Of a DNA stretch of 64,000 bases, positions 19,566-28,025 are shown in pieces (position 1 is the first letter of the stretch; each line of letters begins with the position of its first letter). The position numbers and the translations under genes are program-made. The DNA is taken from positions 1 through 64,000 of the forward strand of contig NZ_CP014766.1 in NCBI RefSeq assembly GCF_001611675.1, given 5' to 3'. This stretch comes from Pontibacter akesuensis (lineage in GTDB: Bacteria; Bacteroidota; Bacteroidia; Cytophagales; Hymenobacteraceae). Under the pieces are notes generated by a model. That model worked only from the letters and a program-made list of their open reading frames with translations, searched no databases and was not told the DNA's origin.

Positions 19566-20312
19566 ATGACAATTCGCTGCCTTGCCGTTGATGATGAACC
19601 CCTGGCCCTCGATATTATTGAGAGCTATATCGGGAAACTGCCTTACCTGCAACTTGTGAAAACCTGCTCCAGTGCCACCGAGGCCATGCAGGTGCTGCAG
19701 GAAGAGCAGGTGGACCTGATTTTCCTCGACATCGAGATGCCGGAGCTCACCGGCATACAGTTCCTGAACATTCTGAAGCACCAGCCGCTCGTTATCTTCA
19801 CCACCGCCTACCCCGACTATGCCCTGGAGGGCTTTAACCAGGACGCGGTGGATTACCTGCTAAAGCCCATCCCCTTCGACCGTTTTCTGAAGGCCGTAAC
19901 CAAGGCACAGGAGCGCCTGCAGCGGGATAACGGAAAGAGCAACAAACAGGCAGCAACGGCCGCGCCGGCGCCCGCTGCCCCGGCGCACGAGCAGGACTTT
20001 ATGTTTGTGAAAGCGGATTATAAAACAATTCGGGTGGATTTCAAGGATATACTCTGGATTGAGGGCCTGAAAGATTATATTATCATTCAGACAAAGGAGC
20101 AGAAAATCATTACGCTGCTCTCGATGAACAAGATGATGGAGAAGCTATCAGATGCCAAGTTCCTGCGCGTGCACCGCTCGTTTATTGTGTCGCTGCAGAA
20201 AATCGACAGCATCGAGAAGAGCCGTATCCGCATCGGAAACAAGGAAATTCCCATTGGCGAAGTATACAAAGAGCAGTTCCTGAAGTGGGTAGAGGAGAAT
20301 AATATTCAGTGA
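19566..20312 (+). CDS. LytTR-family response regulator
   Basis: A 248-residue transcription regulator and the partner of the preceding kinase. The receiver domain has the acidic pair in VDDEPLALDII, the phosphoacceptor D55 in LIFLDIEMPELTG, and the conserved TTAYPDYALEGF. A flexible alanine/proline-rich linker (about 125-145, AATAAPAPAAPAHEQ) leads to a C-terminal LytTR DNA-binding domain (DFKDILWIEGLKDYIIIQT, LRVHRSFIVSLQKI). LytTR proteins bind direct repeats about 21 bp apart. The divergent ABC exporter at 16.5-18.2 kb is a possible target. Confidence 0.94.
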   Translation: MTIRCLAVDDEPLALDIIESYIGKLPYLQLVKTCSSATEAMQVLQEEQVDLIFLDIEMPELTGIQFLNILKHQPLVIFTTAYPDYALEGFNQDAVDYLLKPIPFDRFLKAVTKAQERLQRDNGKSNKQAATAAPAPAAPAHEQDFMFVKADYKTIRVDFKDILWIEGLKDYIIIQTKEQKIITLLSMNKMMEKLSDAKFLRVHRSFIVSLQKIDSIEKSRIRIGNKEIPIGEVYKEQFLKWVEENNIQ

Positions 20313-20497
20313 TTATGAATTAAGAGTTAGAAATTATGAATTGTTGTCTGTTGTAAAGCATTTGTTTTAAGCGACTGTATCAGTATACCATACCCGTAAA
20401 GCCAAACCTGAAAAGCGAACAACGGGAAACAAATAACCAAACAGGATGTGCTTGCAGTTTCCAATTCATAATTCGTAATTCGTAATTTATAATTCAG
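20311..20497. repeat. AT-rich inverted-repeat element between lytTR and dapA
   Basis: The left end (20311-20343) reads GATTATGAATTAAGAGTTAG then AAATTATGAATTG. The right end (20461-20497) is its inverse, CCAATTCATAATTCGTAATT and onward. About 115 bp of unrelated sequence lies between. Copies of one arm occur at 29377-29409 and 50687-50704. It resembles a MITE-like intergenic element. It fills the whole gap, so the dapA promoter must lie inside it. Confidence 0.65.
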
Positions 20498-20502
20498 AAA
20501 CG

Positions 20503-21372
20503 ATGACTAGAGAGAAATTAAGAGGAACGGGAGTAGCGTTAATAACGCCTTTTACAAAAGAGCTTGCTGTAGATTACGAGGCGCTGCACAAGTTGCTGGA
20601 TTTTGTATTGGATGGTGGCGTAAATTACCTGGTGATCAACGGCACCACGGCTGAATCAGTAACAACCACCGCAGAGGAAAAGGCAACCATATTGCAGTTT
20701 GTTAAAAAGCATGTGAAAGGACGTGTGCCGTTGGTTTACGGCCTTGGCGGCAACAACACGCAGCACCTGCTCGAAACTATCGCCTTCACCGACCTGGAGG
20801 GAATTGAGGCGCTGCTGTCGGTGAGCCCCTACTACAACAAGCCTTCGCAGCAGGGAATTTACCAGCATTTTGTGCAGGTGGCGGAGGCCTCCCCCATTCC
20901 GGTACTGCTTTATAACGTGCCCGGCCGTACAGGCAGCAACATGACGGCTGAAACCACCCTGAAGCTGGCTACCCACCAGAACATTATCGGCATAAAGGAA
21001 GCCTCCGGCAACCTGGAGCAGTGCATGGTCATCGCCAAGCACAAGCCAAACGATTTCATGCTCATCAGCGGCGATGACCTGCTGACAGTGCCGATGATTT
21101 CTTTCGGGGCAGACGGCATCATTTCAGTTTTGGCAAATGCCTTTCCAGGAAAGTTCAGCAACATGGTGCAGCTGGCGCTGGATGGCAAGTTCAGGGAGTC
21201 GTCGGAGCTGCTGCTGGATTTTGTGGACATGAACCCGCTGATGTACGAGGAAGGCAATCCGGTTGGTGTAAAAGCCGTGCTGCAGCGATTTGGCGTATGC
21301 GGTGCCACCGTTAGGCTCCCGCTGCTGGAAGCCTCTGCGGGCCTGAAGGACAGGCTGTTTAAATTACTGTAG
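20503..21372 (+). CDS. dapA: 4-hydroxy-tetrahydrodipicolinate synthase
   Basis: This enzyme condenses pyruvate with aspartate semialdehyde, the first committed step to diaminopimelate and lysine. The 289 residues contain the substrate-binding INGTTAESVTTT, the tyrosine Y137 in LLYNVPGRTG and the Schiff-base lysine K165 in IIGIKEASGN. The late GDD in LISGDDLLTVPM is also conserved. The length is normal. The GTTAES motif has Ala where Gly is common (GTTGES), a mild variant frequent in Bacteroidota. Confidence 0.95.
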   Translation: MTREKLRGTGVALITPFTKELAVDYEALHKLLDFVLDGGVNYLVINGTTAESVTTTAEEKATILQFVKKHVKGRVPLVYGLGGNNTQHLLETIAFTDLEGIEALLSVSPYYNKPSQQGIYQHFVQVAEASPIPVLLYNVPGRTGSNMTAETTLKLATHQNIIGIKEASGNLEQCMVIAKHKPNDFMLISGDDLLTVPMISFGADGIISVLANAFPGKFSNMVQLALDGKFRESSELLLDFVDMNPLMYEEGNPVGVKAVLQRFGVCGATVRLPLLEASAGLKDRLFKLL

Positions 21373-21384
21373 TCATTTTAGCAT

Positions 21385-21430
21385 AAAAGAGAAAGGGCAG
21401 CCTATAAACCGGGCTGCCCTTTCTCTTTTT
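21385..21430. terminator. Bidirectional terminator between dapA and the lipoprotein gene
   Basis: A 15-base arm AGAGAAAGGGCAGCC pairs with GGCTGCCCTTTCTCT across a short loop, with T-rich sequence on either strand's 3' side. It serves both convergent genes. Confidence 0.85.
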
Positions 21431-21446
21431 ATTCCAATGCCTTTTC

Positions 21447-22259
21447 TCACAGGCAGTCGTAGCTGTAGGTAGTGGTGGCAACTGTGCCGTCTCCAAACGT
21501 TTTCACAGCCTTTGTAGGGTAGCCGCGCCCATTGTAAGTATATTCTGTTTTAAAAGACACCGCCTTTGCGTCCTCCTCCCCTCTTTTAGCAGCCAGGCTT
21601 AGCAGGTTGTTTCTTCCGGGATACCCCAGTTGCGGCTGCCGGATATGGAAGGCAGGCACAGCCGAAAGGGGGGCCCTGCTTTTGTCCATCACGTACGATC
21701 CTGTATAATTCCGTTCGCTGTCGCGGAAAGTTACAGTTACCGACAATGTGGAATCCCTTGGGTAGCTGAAACGCGCGCTTTGCTCCTGTTTCAGTTGATT
21801 GTCCTGGTAATAATAGCTGGTGGTAGAAGCCAGGCTGCCGTTCGGGTTATAAGTTGCCTTAAAGGCACCTACCTTGTGTATGGTGCCAATGCTCAGAGGT
21901 TGCAGCACTTCATACTTCGACAGGCGGCCATCAGCACTATAGCTAAACAGGATATAATTGATTTCCTCCGCCTCAGGACCAAAAAGGGTCTCCCTAATTA
22001 GCCTGCCATTCGAGTCGTACTCGTAGGTGCGGCTGGCAACCATCGTATTGTTTTCGAGATGCGTTGTGCCGATAACCCGGTTCTGTGCGTCGTAGCGGTA
22101 GGTTACTGTAGAGGTGTCGGTTTTCGAGATAGTGCTTTGCTCCTGAAGGTAGCAGAAGTCGGTTGGCTCGGGCTCCGGAACCGGTGCAGGTGTCTCCTCT
22201 TCGGCACAGGAACCAAGCAGTAACAGGCCAAAAAGCGGTAAGAGCAGTTTAATTTTCAT
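21447..22259 (-). CDS. Lipoprotein with YD-like (RHS-like) repeats
   Basis: About 270 residues. The ATG at 22259 is chosen because MKIKLLLPLFGLLLLGSCAEE gives a clean lipoprotein signal with lipobox LGSC. The longer frame begins six residues earlier. After a proline/glutamate linker the chain has repeated tyrosine-aspartate units (YRYDAQNRVIGTTHL, YEYDSNGRLIRETLF, FSYSADGRLSKYEVL), like the strands of RHS/YD proteins, and ends EYTYNGRGYPTKAVKTF then YSYDCL. Two relatives lie in tandem at 27181-28811. The function is unknown. It is probably anchored in the outer membrane. Confidence 0.8.
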   Translation of the reverse strand: MKIKLLLPLFGLLLLGSCAEEETPAPVPEPEPTDFCYLQEQSTISKTDTSTVTYRYDAQNRVIGTTHLENNTMVASRTYEYDSNGRLIRETLFGPEAEEINYILFSYSADGRLSKYEVLQPLSIGTIHKVGAFKATYNPNGSLASTTSYYYQDNQLKQEQSARFSYPRDSTLSVTVTFRDSERNYTGSYVMDKSRAPLSAVPAFHIRQPQLGYPGRNNLLSLAAKRGEEDAKAVSFKTEYTYNGRGYPTKAVKTFGDGTVATTTYSYDCL

Positions 22260-22963
22260 ACAGAATCGGGTTCTCACTACGAAGATAAACGAATCACCGT
22301 TGGCAAGCCATATATTTCCTGCTTATTCCTTTCTACCTAACAGGCGAAGAAGGTACACTAAGGCCTTCGTATTGGATTAAACTTCCGCTTCAGGCAGGAT
22401 CAACCTACTTTCAGCAAATATTTTTCTAAAATTTTAACTGCAGCTTTGTTAGCTTAATATTATTTAACCCCCTAAAGGCCAATAAATTTAATTATAATTT
22501 GCTTTCGTCCAGCATTGGCGGTAGGGCCGTTTATTTCCGCGCCAACCCCAAGGTTCTCTTTTCTGAAAGCTTGATTTCCTGTGCAATTAGTTATCCATAA
22601 GCTGAGCGTAAATTTAGTCGGCTCATTCTGCTCCTTCTGCCAGGTATACTGTATTTTTACACGTGCCAGCAGCATCCGGCGCCAAAGCAGGGAAATATAG
22701 TATAAAGTAAAATTTATATTATGTTGCTACGATATTAGAGGGACCGCATAATTAACAGTGTAAGAATCTTCTAAGACCGCAGATAACGCTGCATGTATTT
22801 AATCCTATTCAACTGTTATACAGCTAGTTCAGAAAAAGCATTCGGATACCACAAGCTTCCGCATAAAGAAGAAAAAAATAAATATATTCCTCATAGTAAA
22901 GTGAACGCTTTCTGACACAGGAACGTAATAGGGATATCATAAACATCATCAATCATCATCATC
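22260..22963. other. Intergenic region before the cold-shock gene
   Basis: About 700 bp, AT-rich in its second half, without a convincing gene. A 67-codon frame at 22472-22675 (minus) has no family features. The last about 100 bases before the csp gene are probably its long untranslated leader, as cold-shock mRNAs usually have, and include a TCATCATCAATCATCATCAT run just before the ATG. Confidence 0.4.
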
Positions 22964-23155
22964 ATGAACAAAGGAAAAGTAAAATTCTTTAATGAAGAAA
23001 AAGGTTTTGGATTCATTAAGGACGAAAGCACAGGTCAGGAGTATTTTGTACACGTATCTGGTCTGGTAAATGAAATCAGAGAAAACGACGAAGTAACTTA
23101 CGACCTGAAAGAAGGTAAAAAAGGACTGAACGCTGTGAACGTACAGCTGGTTTAG
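22964..23155 (+). CDS. Cold-shock protein (CspA family)
   Basis: A 63-residue single cold-shock domain that binds single-stranded RNA and DNA and acts as an RNA chaperone. The opening MNKGKVKFFNEEKGFGFIKD contains RNP1 (KGFGFI). RNP2 is YFVHVSGL. The C-terminal strand is KKGLNAVNVQLV. It is slightly shorter than E. coli CspA (70 residues) but normal for Bacteroidota. It has its own terminator and stands alone. Confidence 0.95.
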   Translation: MNKGKVKFFNEEKGFGFIKDESTGQEYFVHVSGLVNEIRENDEVTYDLKEGKKGLNAVNVQLV

Positions 23156-23177
23156 TTTTACGATATAAGTTAATTTC

Positions 23178-23208
23178 AAAAGCCTTACACTAAGTGTAAG
23201 GCTTTTTT
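23178..23208 (+). terminator. Terminator of the cold-shock gene
   Basis: AAAGCCTTACAC pairs with GTGTAAGGCTTT around a three-base loop and is followed by TTTTGTTTT. A near-perfect intrinsic terminator. Confidence 0.9.
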
Positions 23209-23313
23209 GTTTTAGCCCCCTCTGCCATTGCTCAGCGCGTGGAATTAGAGATGAGTTTATGTAGAAGTTTACGAAGCGTTGCAAAACAAAAACGCTGTGT
23301 TGCCGCACACGAA

Positions 23314-23570
23314 GAACCCACCCCTGCCCTCCGAGAAGGGGAATTATTCTCATCATTTGATATAAAGGCTAACGCTACCCATGCTGCTAATTCCCTCACC
23401 CCTTGGGGAGAGGGCCAGGGTGAGGGGGTACCCCTGGCCTGCCCTCTTCGTCAGTTACACCTATCAGTCACTACACCTCCCTGGCTAACAAACTCATCAT
23501 TATAGAAGGCTGAAGTCTCAAACTTGAACATTTGAAAGATTCCCCTCCTCGGGGGGCAGGGGTGAGTTGA
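23314..23570. repeat. Paired CCCCTCC-type palindromic repeats with an inner copy
   Basis: The left unit is 23314-23350 (CCCACCCCTGCCCTCCGAGA and onward), the right inverse unit is 23539-23570 (CCCCTCCTCGGGGGGCAGGG), and a third palindrome sits between them at 23391-23431 (CCCTCACCCCTTGGGGAGAG). They occupy the 3' region between the convergent csp and creatininase genes. Confidence 0.7.
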
Positions 23571-23610
23571 TCGCCTTCAGACAAAACCATACTTTCCCCT
23601 ATAAAGCACG

Positions 23611-24375
23611 CTACGGCTCATACCGATCCTGCACTTCCACAGCCGCCAACTCCACCAGCAACTCCGCTATCTGCCGGGCAGCGGCGCCCAAAAAAAAGGC
23701 TCCCTTCTCTTTGGTGGCAGCTATTGGGTTTCCAATCCCGGTATCCTCAGTCACCATAGACCACTGCCGCTCAGACCAGGCCCAGCCTTCGCGAATGCCC
23801 CGCAACTTGGATTTCTTCTCGCGCCCCTCCCCGGCTTCCGAAAGCGGCAGCACCAGGTCCGGGCGCAGGTGTAGCAGCAAACTTGTCTCCATTTCATCGG
23901 CATGGTCGCCGGGGGTGTCGAAGAACTGCCTGCGGTCCACAGCCTGAAACCAGTTGCAGGTAAGCAGGAACATCTCTGGAAATTGCAGCCCCAGCTCCCG
24001 CAGCATCGGCTTAAAGTCGTTGCCGCCGTGGCTGTTGAGCACCAGGAGTTTCTTAATGCCCTGCCGGTGCAGCACTGCCACAATATCACGCAGAATGGCT
24101 AACTGGGTGCTCGGATTTAAGTTGATGTCCAGTTTGATGTCGGCCTGGCCTGTGTTTACGCCAAAGGGTATAGTGGGCAGTACCATCACCTTCGCGCCGC
24201 GTTCCCAGGCCAGCCTGGCCGAAGCCGCTGCAATGGCATCTGCCTCCAACACATCGGTGGCGTAAGGCAGGTGGAAGTTGTGCGCCTCGGTGGCGCCCCA
24301 CGGGAGTATGGCTACCTCCACGTGCTGCTCTCTGATGGTTTTCCAGTTTGTTTCCGCTAAAATAAATGGTCTCAT
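23611..24375 (-). CDS. Creatininase family amidohydrolase-like protein
   Basis: A 254-residue metal-dependent hydrolase of the creatininase superfamily. Family members open rings or cleave amides in creatinine, formamidopyrimidines or mycofactocin precursors. The conserved blocks are AILPWGATEAHNFHLPYATD (glutamate and histidine ligands), NSHGGND and GDHADEMETSLLL, whose last glutamate is a metal ligand. The specific substrate cannot be told, and no creatine-pathway or riboflavin-pathway gene is adjacent. It stands alone. Confidence 0.88.
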   Translation of the reverse strand: MRPFILAETNWKTIREQHVEVAILPWGATEAHNFHLPYATDVLEADAIAAASARLAWERGAKVMVLPTIPFGVNTGQADIKLDINLNPSTQLAILRDIVAVLHRQGIKKLLVLNSHGGNDFKPMLRELGLQFPEMFLLTCNWFQAVDRRQFFDTPGDHADEMETSLLLHLRPDLVLPLSEAGEGREKKSKLRGIREGWAWSERQWSMVTEDTGIGNPIAATKEKGAFFLGAAARQIAELLVELAAVEVQDRYEP

Positions 24376-24548
24376 GTCAGGTTCTGTTTTTTCAAGTATA
24401 GCCGCTGCGTTTTACAATACCAAATTCATGTGCCGGCAGCGGCATAGGCAGATACAGCAGCGGCGCCAGGAGCTGTATTTTGTTAGGACTGCATCTTAAT
24501 GAAGGCTGGAGCAGTAAAGGCAGGAGAACTTACACCTGATAGAAGAAG

Positions 24549-24812
24549 ATGACACAACGCGAAGTAACAGACCAGGACTCTACCCAGTGGACGTGCGTGC
24601 AGGCCTACGCCGGAGCCATGCAAGACGAAAAAACAGCCGAAGCCGCCACTGAACTGGCCTCAAACGGAAACGGCAAAGTGCCTGTGGTGTGCACTCCCAG
24701 TGGCGGTGCGCAAACGGTACGCGTGGAGCTGCCTAAGAACTGGCTGGAGGAGCTACCTGACGAAGAACTGCTGGCTGAAATAAAGGCTGCCCAGCAAAAC
24801 GGCCAAGTATAA
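24549..24812 (+). CDS. Small conserved-looking hypothetical protein
   Basis: An 87-residue acidic protein without a signal peptide or membrane segment. It includes WTCVQAYAG near residues 18-26 and VVCTPSGGAQTVRVELPKNW in the middle, and ends ELPDEELLAEIKAAQQ. Two cysteines are present. The composition and ordered pattern (a beta-rich centre and a C-terminal helix) look like a true protein. I recall similar small Cytophagales proteins but cannot name a family. It is transcribed divergently from the creatininase gene. Confidence 0.55.
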   Translation: MTQREVTDQDSTQWTCVQAYAGAMQDEKTAEAATELASNGNGKVPVVCTPSGGAQTVRVELPKNWLEELPDEELLAEIKAAQQNGQV

Positions 24813-24906
24813 AGGATACTGTATTTTTTCTGGCGCAAGCTGCTGTTTGCACCAGAAATATGCTGGAGAATGGGTTTGTTGTGGAAAATGAAACGGTATG
24901 GGTTTA

Positions 24907-25446
24907 TTACAGAAAGTCCACTTTTATCTGTACCCTTTCTTCGTCTGCCGCGGTAAGGCGACTGACCACCACCTGGTCACTTTCCTGGTAGTAGGCGGCA
25001 ATACCTTTAATAATGCCCACGGCCACCCCCGACATTCTGCGCTTTGAGTAATAATCCACGATCAGCTGCTTGTTTCCCACTTTGGTAACCAGCAGCAAAG
25101 GCGGGTTAGTTCGGCCGTCTTCCCGCTTTACAGCCCCGTGCATCTTTTCTTCGGCGTAAAGCAGCATTTCGTACGTGCGCCACTCGGGGTTCACGTACTT
25201 CTTGTAAACCAGCAGCAGGTCCGGCACCAGGAACTCGCCAAAACGTTCCGTTAGCTCATACACCGGAATACCCGTCATAGCTGATGCCCGCTCCAGGATG
25301 GCCACCATTTCGCTTGTCGGGTACACCTCCTGCAACTGATAAGGCGCTCCTGTATGTCCGACTGCTTCCAGTAGGTTCATCCAGGTGCTGTAGTCGTAGG
25401 TGCTTTCTACAAAGCGCTTCAACAGAACAAATATGGAGCCGTGCAT
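24907..25446 (-). CDS. Stand-alone H-NOX (heme NO-binding) domain protein
   Basis: A predicted heme gas sensor of about 180 residues. The start is set at the ATG at 25446 because the family opens MHGSIFVLLKRFVE. An ATG six codons upstream (25464) is possible. Numbered from that upstream ATG, His109 in EEKMHGAV is the likely proximal heme ligand, and YYSKR at 138-142 fits the YxSxR motif that contacts the heme propionates. The chain continues RRMSGVAVGIIKGIA, typical of the H-NOX C-terminal sheet. Partner genes (GGDEF proteins, NosP or a hybrid kinase) are absent here, so the effector must be elsewhere. Confidence 0.85.
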   Translation of the reverse strand: MHGSIFVLLKRFVESTYDYSTWMNLLEAVGHTGAPYQLQEVYPTSEMVAILERASAMTGIPVYELTERFGEFLVPDLLLVYKKYVNPEWRTYEMLLYAEEKMHGAVKREDGRTNPPLLLVTKVGNKQLIVDYYSKRRMSGVAVGIIKGIAAYYQESDQVVVSRLTAADEERVQIKVDFL

Positions 25447-25690
25447 TTTATCTTCCGTGTTCATCTTCTCTCCTGTTTCAGTGCTTAATCGCTACGTTTG
25501 CCATTACCTTAGCCTGCAAGTATAACAGGTGCACCCGTTAAAGTAAAGCTGCACGGCAGATAATATTCCAAATTAAAACGAAGTATTTGTTCCTGCTGCT
25601 GACTTGATTTTGATCAGGAAGGTGTTCGACTGGCAGTAAGTACATAAGCGACAGTAGCTTCTATTAGGCATAAGCAAAAAGTATAGACAC

Positions 25691-25718
25691 AAAAAAGGCT
25701 GACCTTAGGGGCCAGCCT
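25691..25718 (-). terminator. Terminator of the metallopeptidase lipoprotein gene
   Basis: An inverted repeat AAAGGCTGACC/GGCCAGCCTT (one bulge) is followed on the minus strand by TTTTTTG. It lies 24 bases behind the stop. Confidence 0.7.
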
Positions 25719-25741
25719 TCTAAAATTTTTATTTTTTCTGA

Positions 25742-26878
25742 CTACTGCACATAAACAGTAGCAGGCGCTACGATGTTACCCACGTTAGCTACAAAGTAGG
25801 CGTGAGCTTCTTCGATGCTCATGATATGGCCCTGCTTCTGAGCACTGTCAGCCAGATCAAAACCTAACTGAGCAGCTGCCAAACGCTGTACTGGAGTGCC
25901 ATGGTGTCCATCGCTGGTAAAACCACAATCACCAATCTGGAAGAACAGGTTAAAGAACTGCTCCACACGCTTGCTGTTATAGGTTGCGCCACGCTTGTGC
26001 GTCATGTAATACGCAGCCAGGAAGTCGGCCTCCAACTCAGTGTAGCGAGTGGCTTCCGGTATATCCGAAGCTGCTCCTTTAGGGTACCATGTCTTCATGT
26101 TTTTGAACTGGATCTGGTGGGCCCACTCGTGCGCCAGGATGCCTGTCCATACTATGTCAGCGTCAACACCAGACTCTGATAACATCTGCACCAGACCATC
26201 CCCTATCACGATCAGGTTATCATAGGTAGTAGCAAAACCATCAAGCGAAAAATATGGAGATTCAGGAAGGTTCGGAGACTTTGCATTTTCTGCCATCAAC
26301 ATGTCTGCGTATGCGTAAGCCATTTCCCGTGAATTCACACCAACGATAAAGTTCTGCATCATATCAGCAAGGGCTTCGCGATCGTTTAGCGTAGCGCCGT
26401 GCTGGCCGTTCACGCGGATTTGGTTTGGCATGTTCCAGAATTTCTCCAGTTCGCGCTGCCGCTTTGTCATTAGGTCAGTGTATTCGCCATCCACACCGAA
26501 GTACTGAGGTCCCCTATCCAGTAAATAAGAGTAGAGTTGGTTTAGCTGTGAATATAAGCTGTAATTCGAAAAGGCTAGAGGATCAGCAACAAGTGGCCTT
26601 GCATACTTTCTTTGAACTGTTACAAATTCAGTTGGTCCACAATCGCTTTCCGCTACTGCCTCACCCACAATAATGTTCCTAAGGTTCTCACTCATAGGCC
26701 CAAAGTTGGTTGGCGTTTTAATTGCAAACCGGTCTTGGCCTGCCGAAGACAAGCCAATGGCATTCTGTGTTTTAGAAACGGCTTTCATATCCATTTCTTC
26801 CATTTCGTTTTCGCAGGAAACGGTCAGGAAAGTTACACCACCGCATAGCAGGGCCATTGTAAAAGATCTTAATCTCAT
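25742..26878 (-). CDS. Lipoprotein zinc metallopeptidase (HExxH)
   Basis: A 378-residue envelope protein. The signal (MRLRSFTMALLCGGVTFLTV) ends in a lipobox-like VSC at residue 22. The zinc motif HEWAH lies at 250-254 (ILAHEWAHQIQF), and ELEADFLAAYYM at 281-292 gives the third-ligand glutamate in the gluzincin-like pattern ExxAD. This pattern occurs in neutral zinc metallopeptidases of the YpfJ type. A late cysteine pair (C80, and C in GDCGF) could form a disulfide. The substrate is unknown. Confidence 0.82.
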   Translation of the reverse strand: MRLRSFTMALLCGGVTFLTVSCENEMEEMDMKAVSKTQNAIGLSSAGQDRFAIKTPTNFGPMSENLRNIIVGEAVAESDCGPTEFVTVQRKYARPLVADPLAFSNYSLYSQLNQLYSYLLDRGPQYFGVDGEYTDLMTKRQRELEKFWNMPNQIRVNGQHGATLNDREALADMMQNFIVGVNSREMAYAYADMLMAENAKSPNLPESPYFSLDGFATTYDNLIVIGDGLVQMLSESGVDADIVWTGILAHEWAHQIQFKNMKTWYPKGAASDIPEATRYTELEADFLAAYYMTHKRGATYNSKRVEQFFNLFFQIGDCGFTSDGHHGTPVQRLAAAQLGFDLADSAQKQGHIMSIEEAHAYFVANVGNIVAPATVYVQ

Positions 26879-27180
26879 AATTTTTAAGTAAGTTTTTAGG
26901 ATTTTGTTATTGTAATAGGGGAAAGGGTTTTTGGATTGTTTTAGTTCTAAATGTACTCAATTCTCACGAAAATCAATGGGACAACAACAATTATTTAATA
27001 ACATTTTTAATATTTAGTTAAACTTTTATCACAGGAGCTGTACTAATCACGGCACAAGGAAAACATGTATCAACATGGGTTTATCCTTTTGCGCCACCTA
27101 ATAGTACATTTCACCTTCAAGTTTTCCTTTTCGGCAGCTTTTCTTAAATATTTCTCAAAAAAATATTCTGTTGGATGTTT
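26879..27180. other. AT-rich intergenic region
   Basis: About 300 bp before the metallopeptidase gene, which reads leftward from 26878. It must hold that gene's promoter, but no good TAnnTTTG octamer was found. Nothing else was recognised. Confidence 0.4.
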
Positions 27181-27984
27181 TTAGCGGCAGTTGTAAGTAT
27201 AGCTGTAGGTGTTAGTGGCTCCGTTTTGGAAGGTCTGCACTACCTGCAGCGGGTAGCCCTAGGAGTTGTAGGTATAGGCGTTGCTGTAGGAGGCGGCAGG
27301 CAGCAACTGGCCTGTCGCATCGCGTACCTCCACCTGCAGCATGTTGTGCGCGTGCGGGTACCCCAGGCCAATCAGGATGGTCTGGTACTTCGGGTTACTG
27401 GCATGCGGAAACCGTTGGTTGTCGTAGGTCAGGGTGTAAGAGCGGATTATAGCGCCGGTGGCATCAAACACTTCCATACCGCTTCTGTTGTTGTTGCCGT
27501 GCGTGTACTTGTAGGTTTCAGTCAGGCGGTAGTTGGTGTAGAACTGCTGCTCCTGCAGCTCATACTGCGCGTTATATGTGTAAACCTCGTAGCCATCGAG
27601 CAGCAGCGTGTTCTGCGGGTACACCGGGCGCTTGTTGCGGCGCACCGGCAGGTTGTTAAAATCCATTCGGTCGATGGTGTGGTACGATACCACCGTGTCG
27701 GCGGGCGAATGGCGGCGGTTGTTTATCACGCCGATGGCCTCGCGCTCGCCCAGCAGAAACTCCTCGAAATAATGCACCGTGTCGGTGCGGGTGAAATACT
27801 CGCGCATGTACAGCTCACCGTAACTGGTGTAGTAAAACACCTCGTTCACGCCCTCTGGACTGGCCGAGGTAACGGTAAGCGGAAAGCAAAGGACTTCGGC
27901 TTCCTGCCTAGGGGTTGGTTCGGATGTGGGTTGCTGACAGGCCGCAAGCACCAGCAGGCACAGCAGCGGTAAGTAAGTTTTCAT
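27181..27984 (-). pseudogene. YD-repeat lipoprotein gene interrupted by an in-frame amber codon
   Basis: The ATG at 27984 starts a lipoprotein (MKTYLPLLCLLVLAACQQ, lipobox LAAC). The frame stops at TAG 27259-27261, but reading on in the same frame gives GYPLQVVQTFQNGATNTYSY then TYNCR and TAA at 27181. This aligns with the C-terminal ends of the two relatives (YNGRGYPTKAVKTF at 21447, YQGNGYPATAIIKF at 28026). The stop therefore replaces the residue before the conserved GYP, a one-base change removing about 25 residues. The gene is co-oriented with, and 41 bp behind, the related gene at 28026-28811. A truncated but stable product is possible. Confidence 0.8.
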
Positions 27985-28025
27985 GTACGGTATCGGCTGA
28001 TCAGGTAAGAGCGACATGCAAGACG

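Noticed and set aside
22472..22675. 67-codon frame upstream of the cold-shock gene
   Set aside because: No signal, domain or conserved pattern, and AT-rich intergenic sequence readily yields frames of this length.
23239..23505. 88-codon plus-strand frame between csp and the creatininase gene
   Set aside because: It is made of the palindromic repeat units. The apparent protein is proline/glycine low-complexity from the repeats.
27175..27972. 265-codon frame on the plus strand
   Set aside because: Antisense of the interrupted lipoprotein gene. The valine/arginine-rich composition is typical of an antisense shadow.
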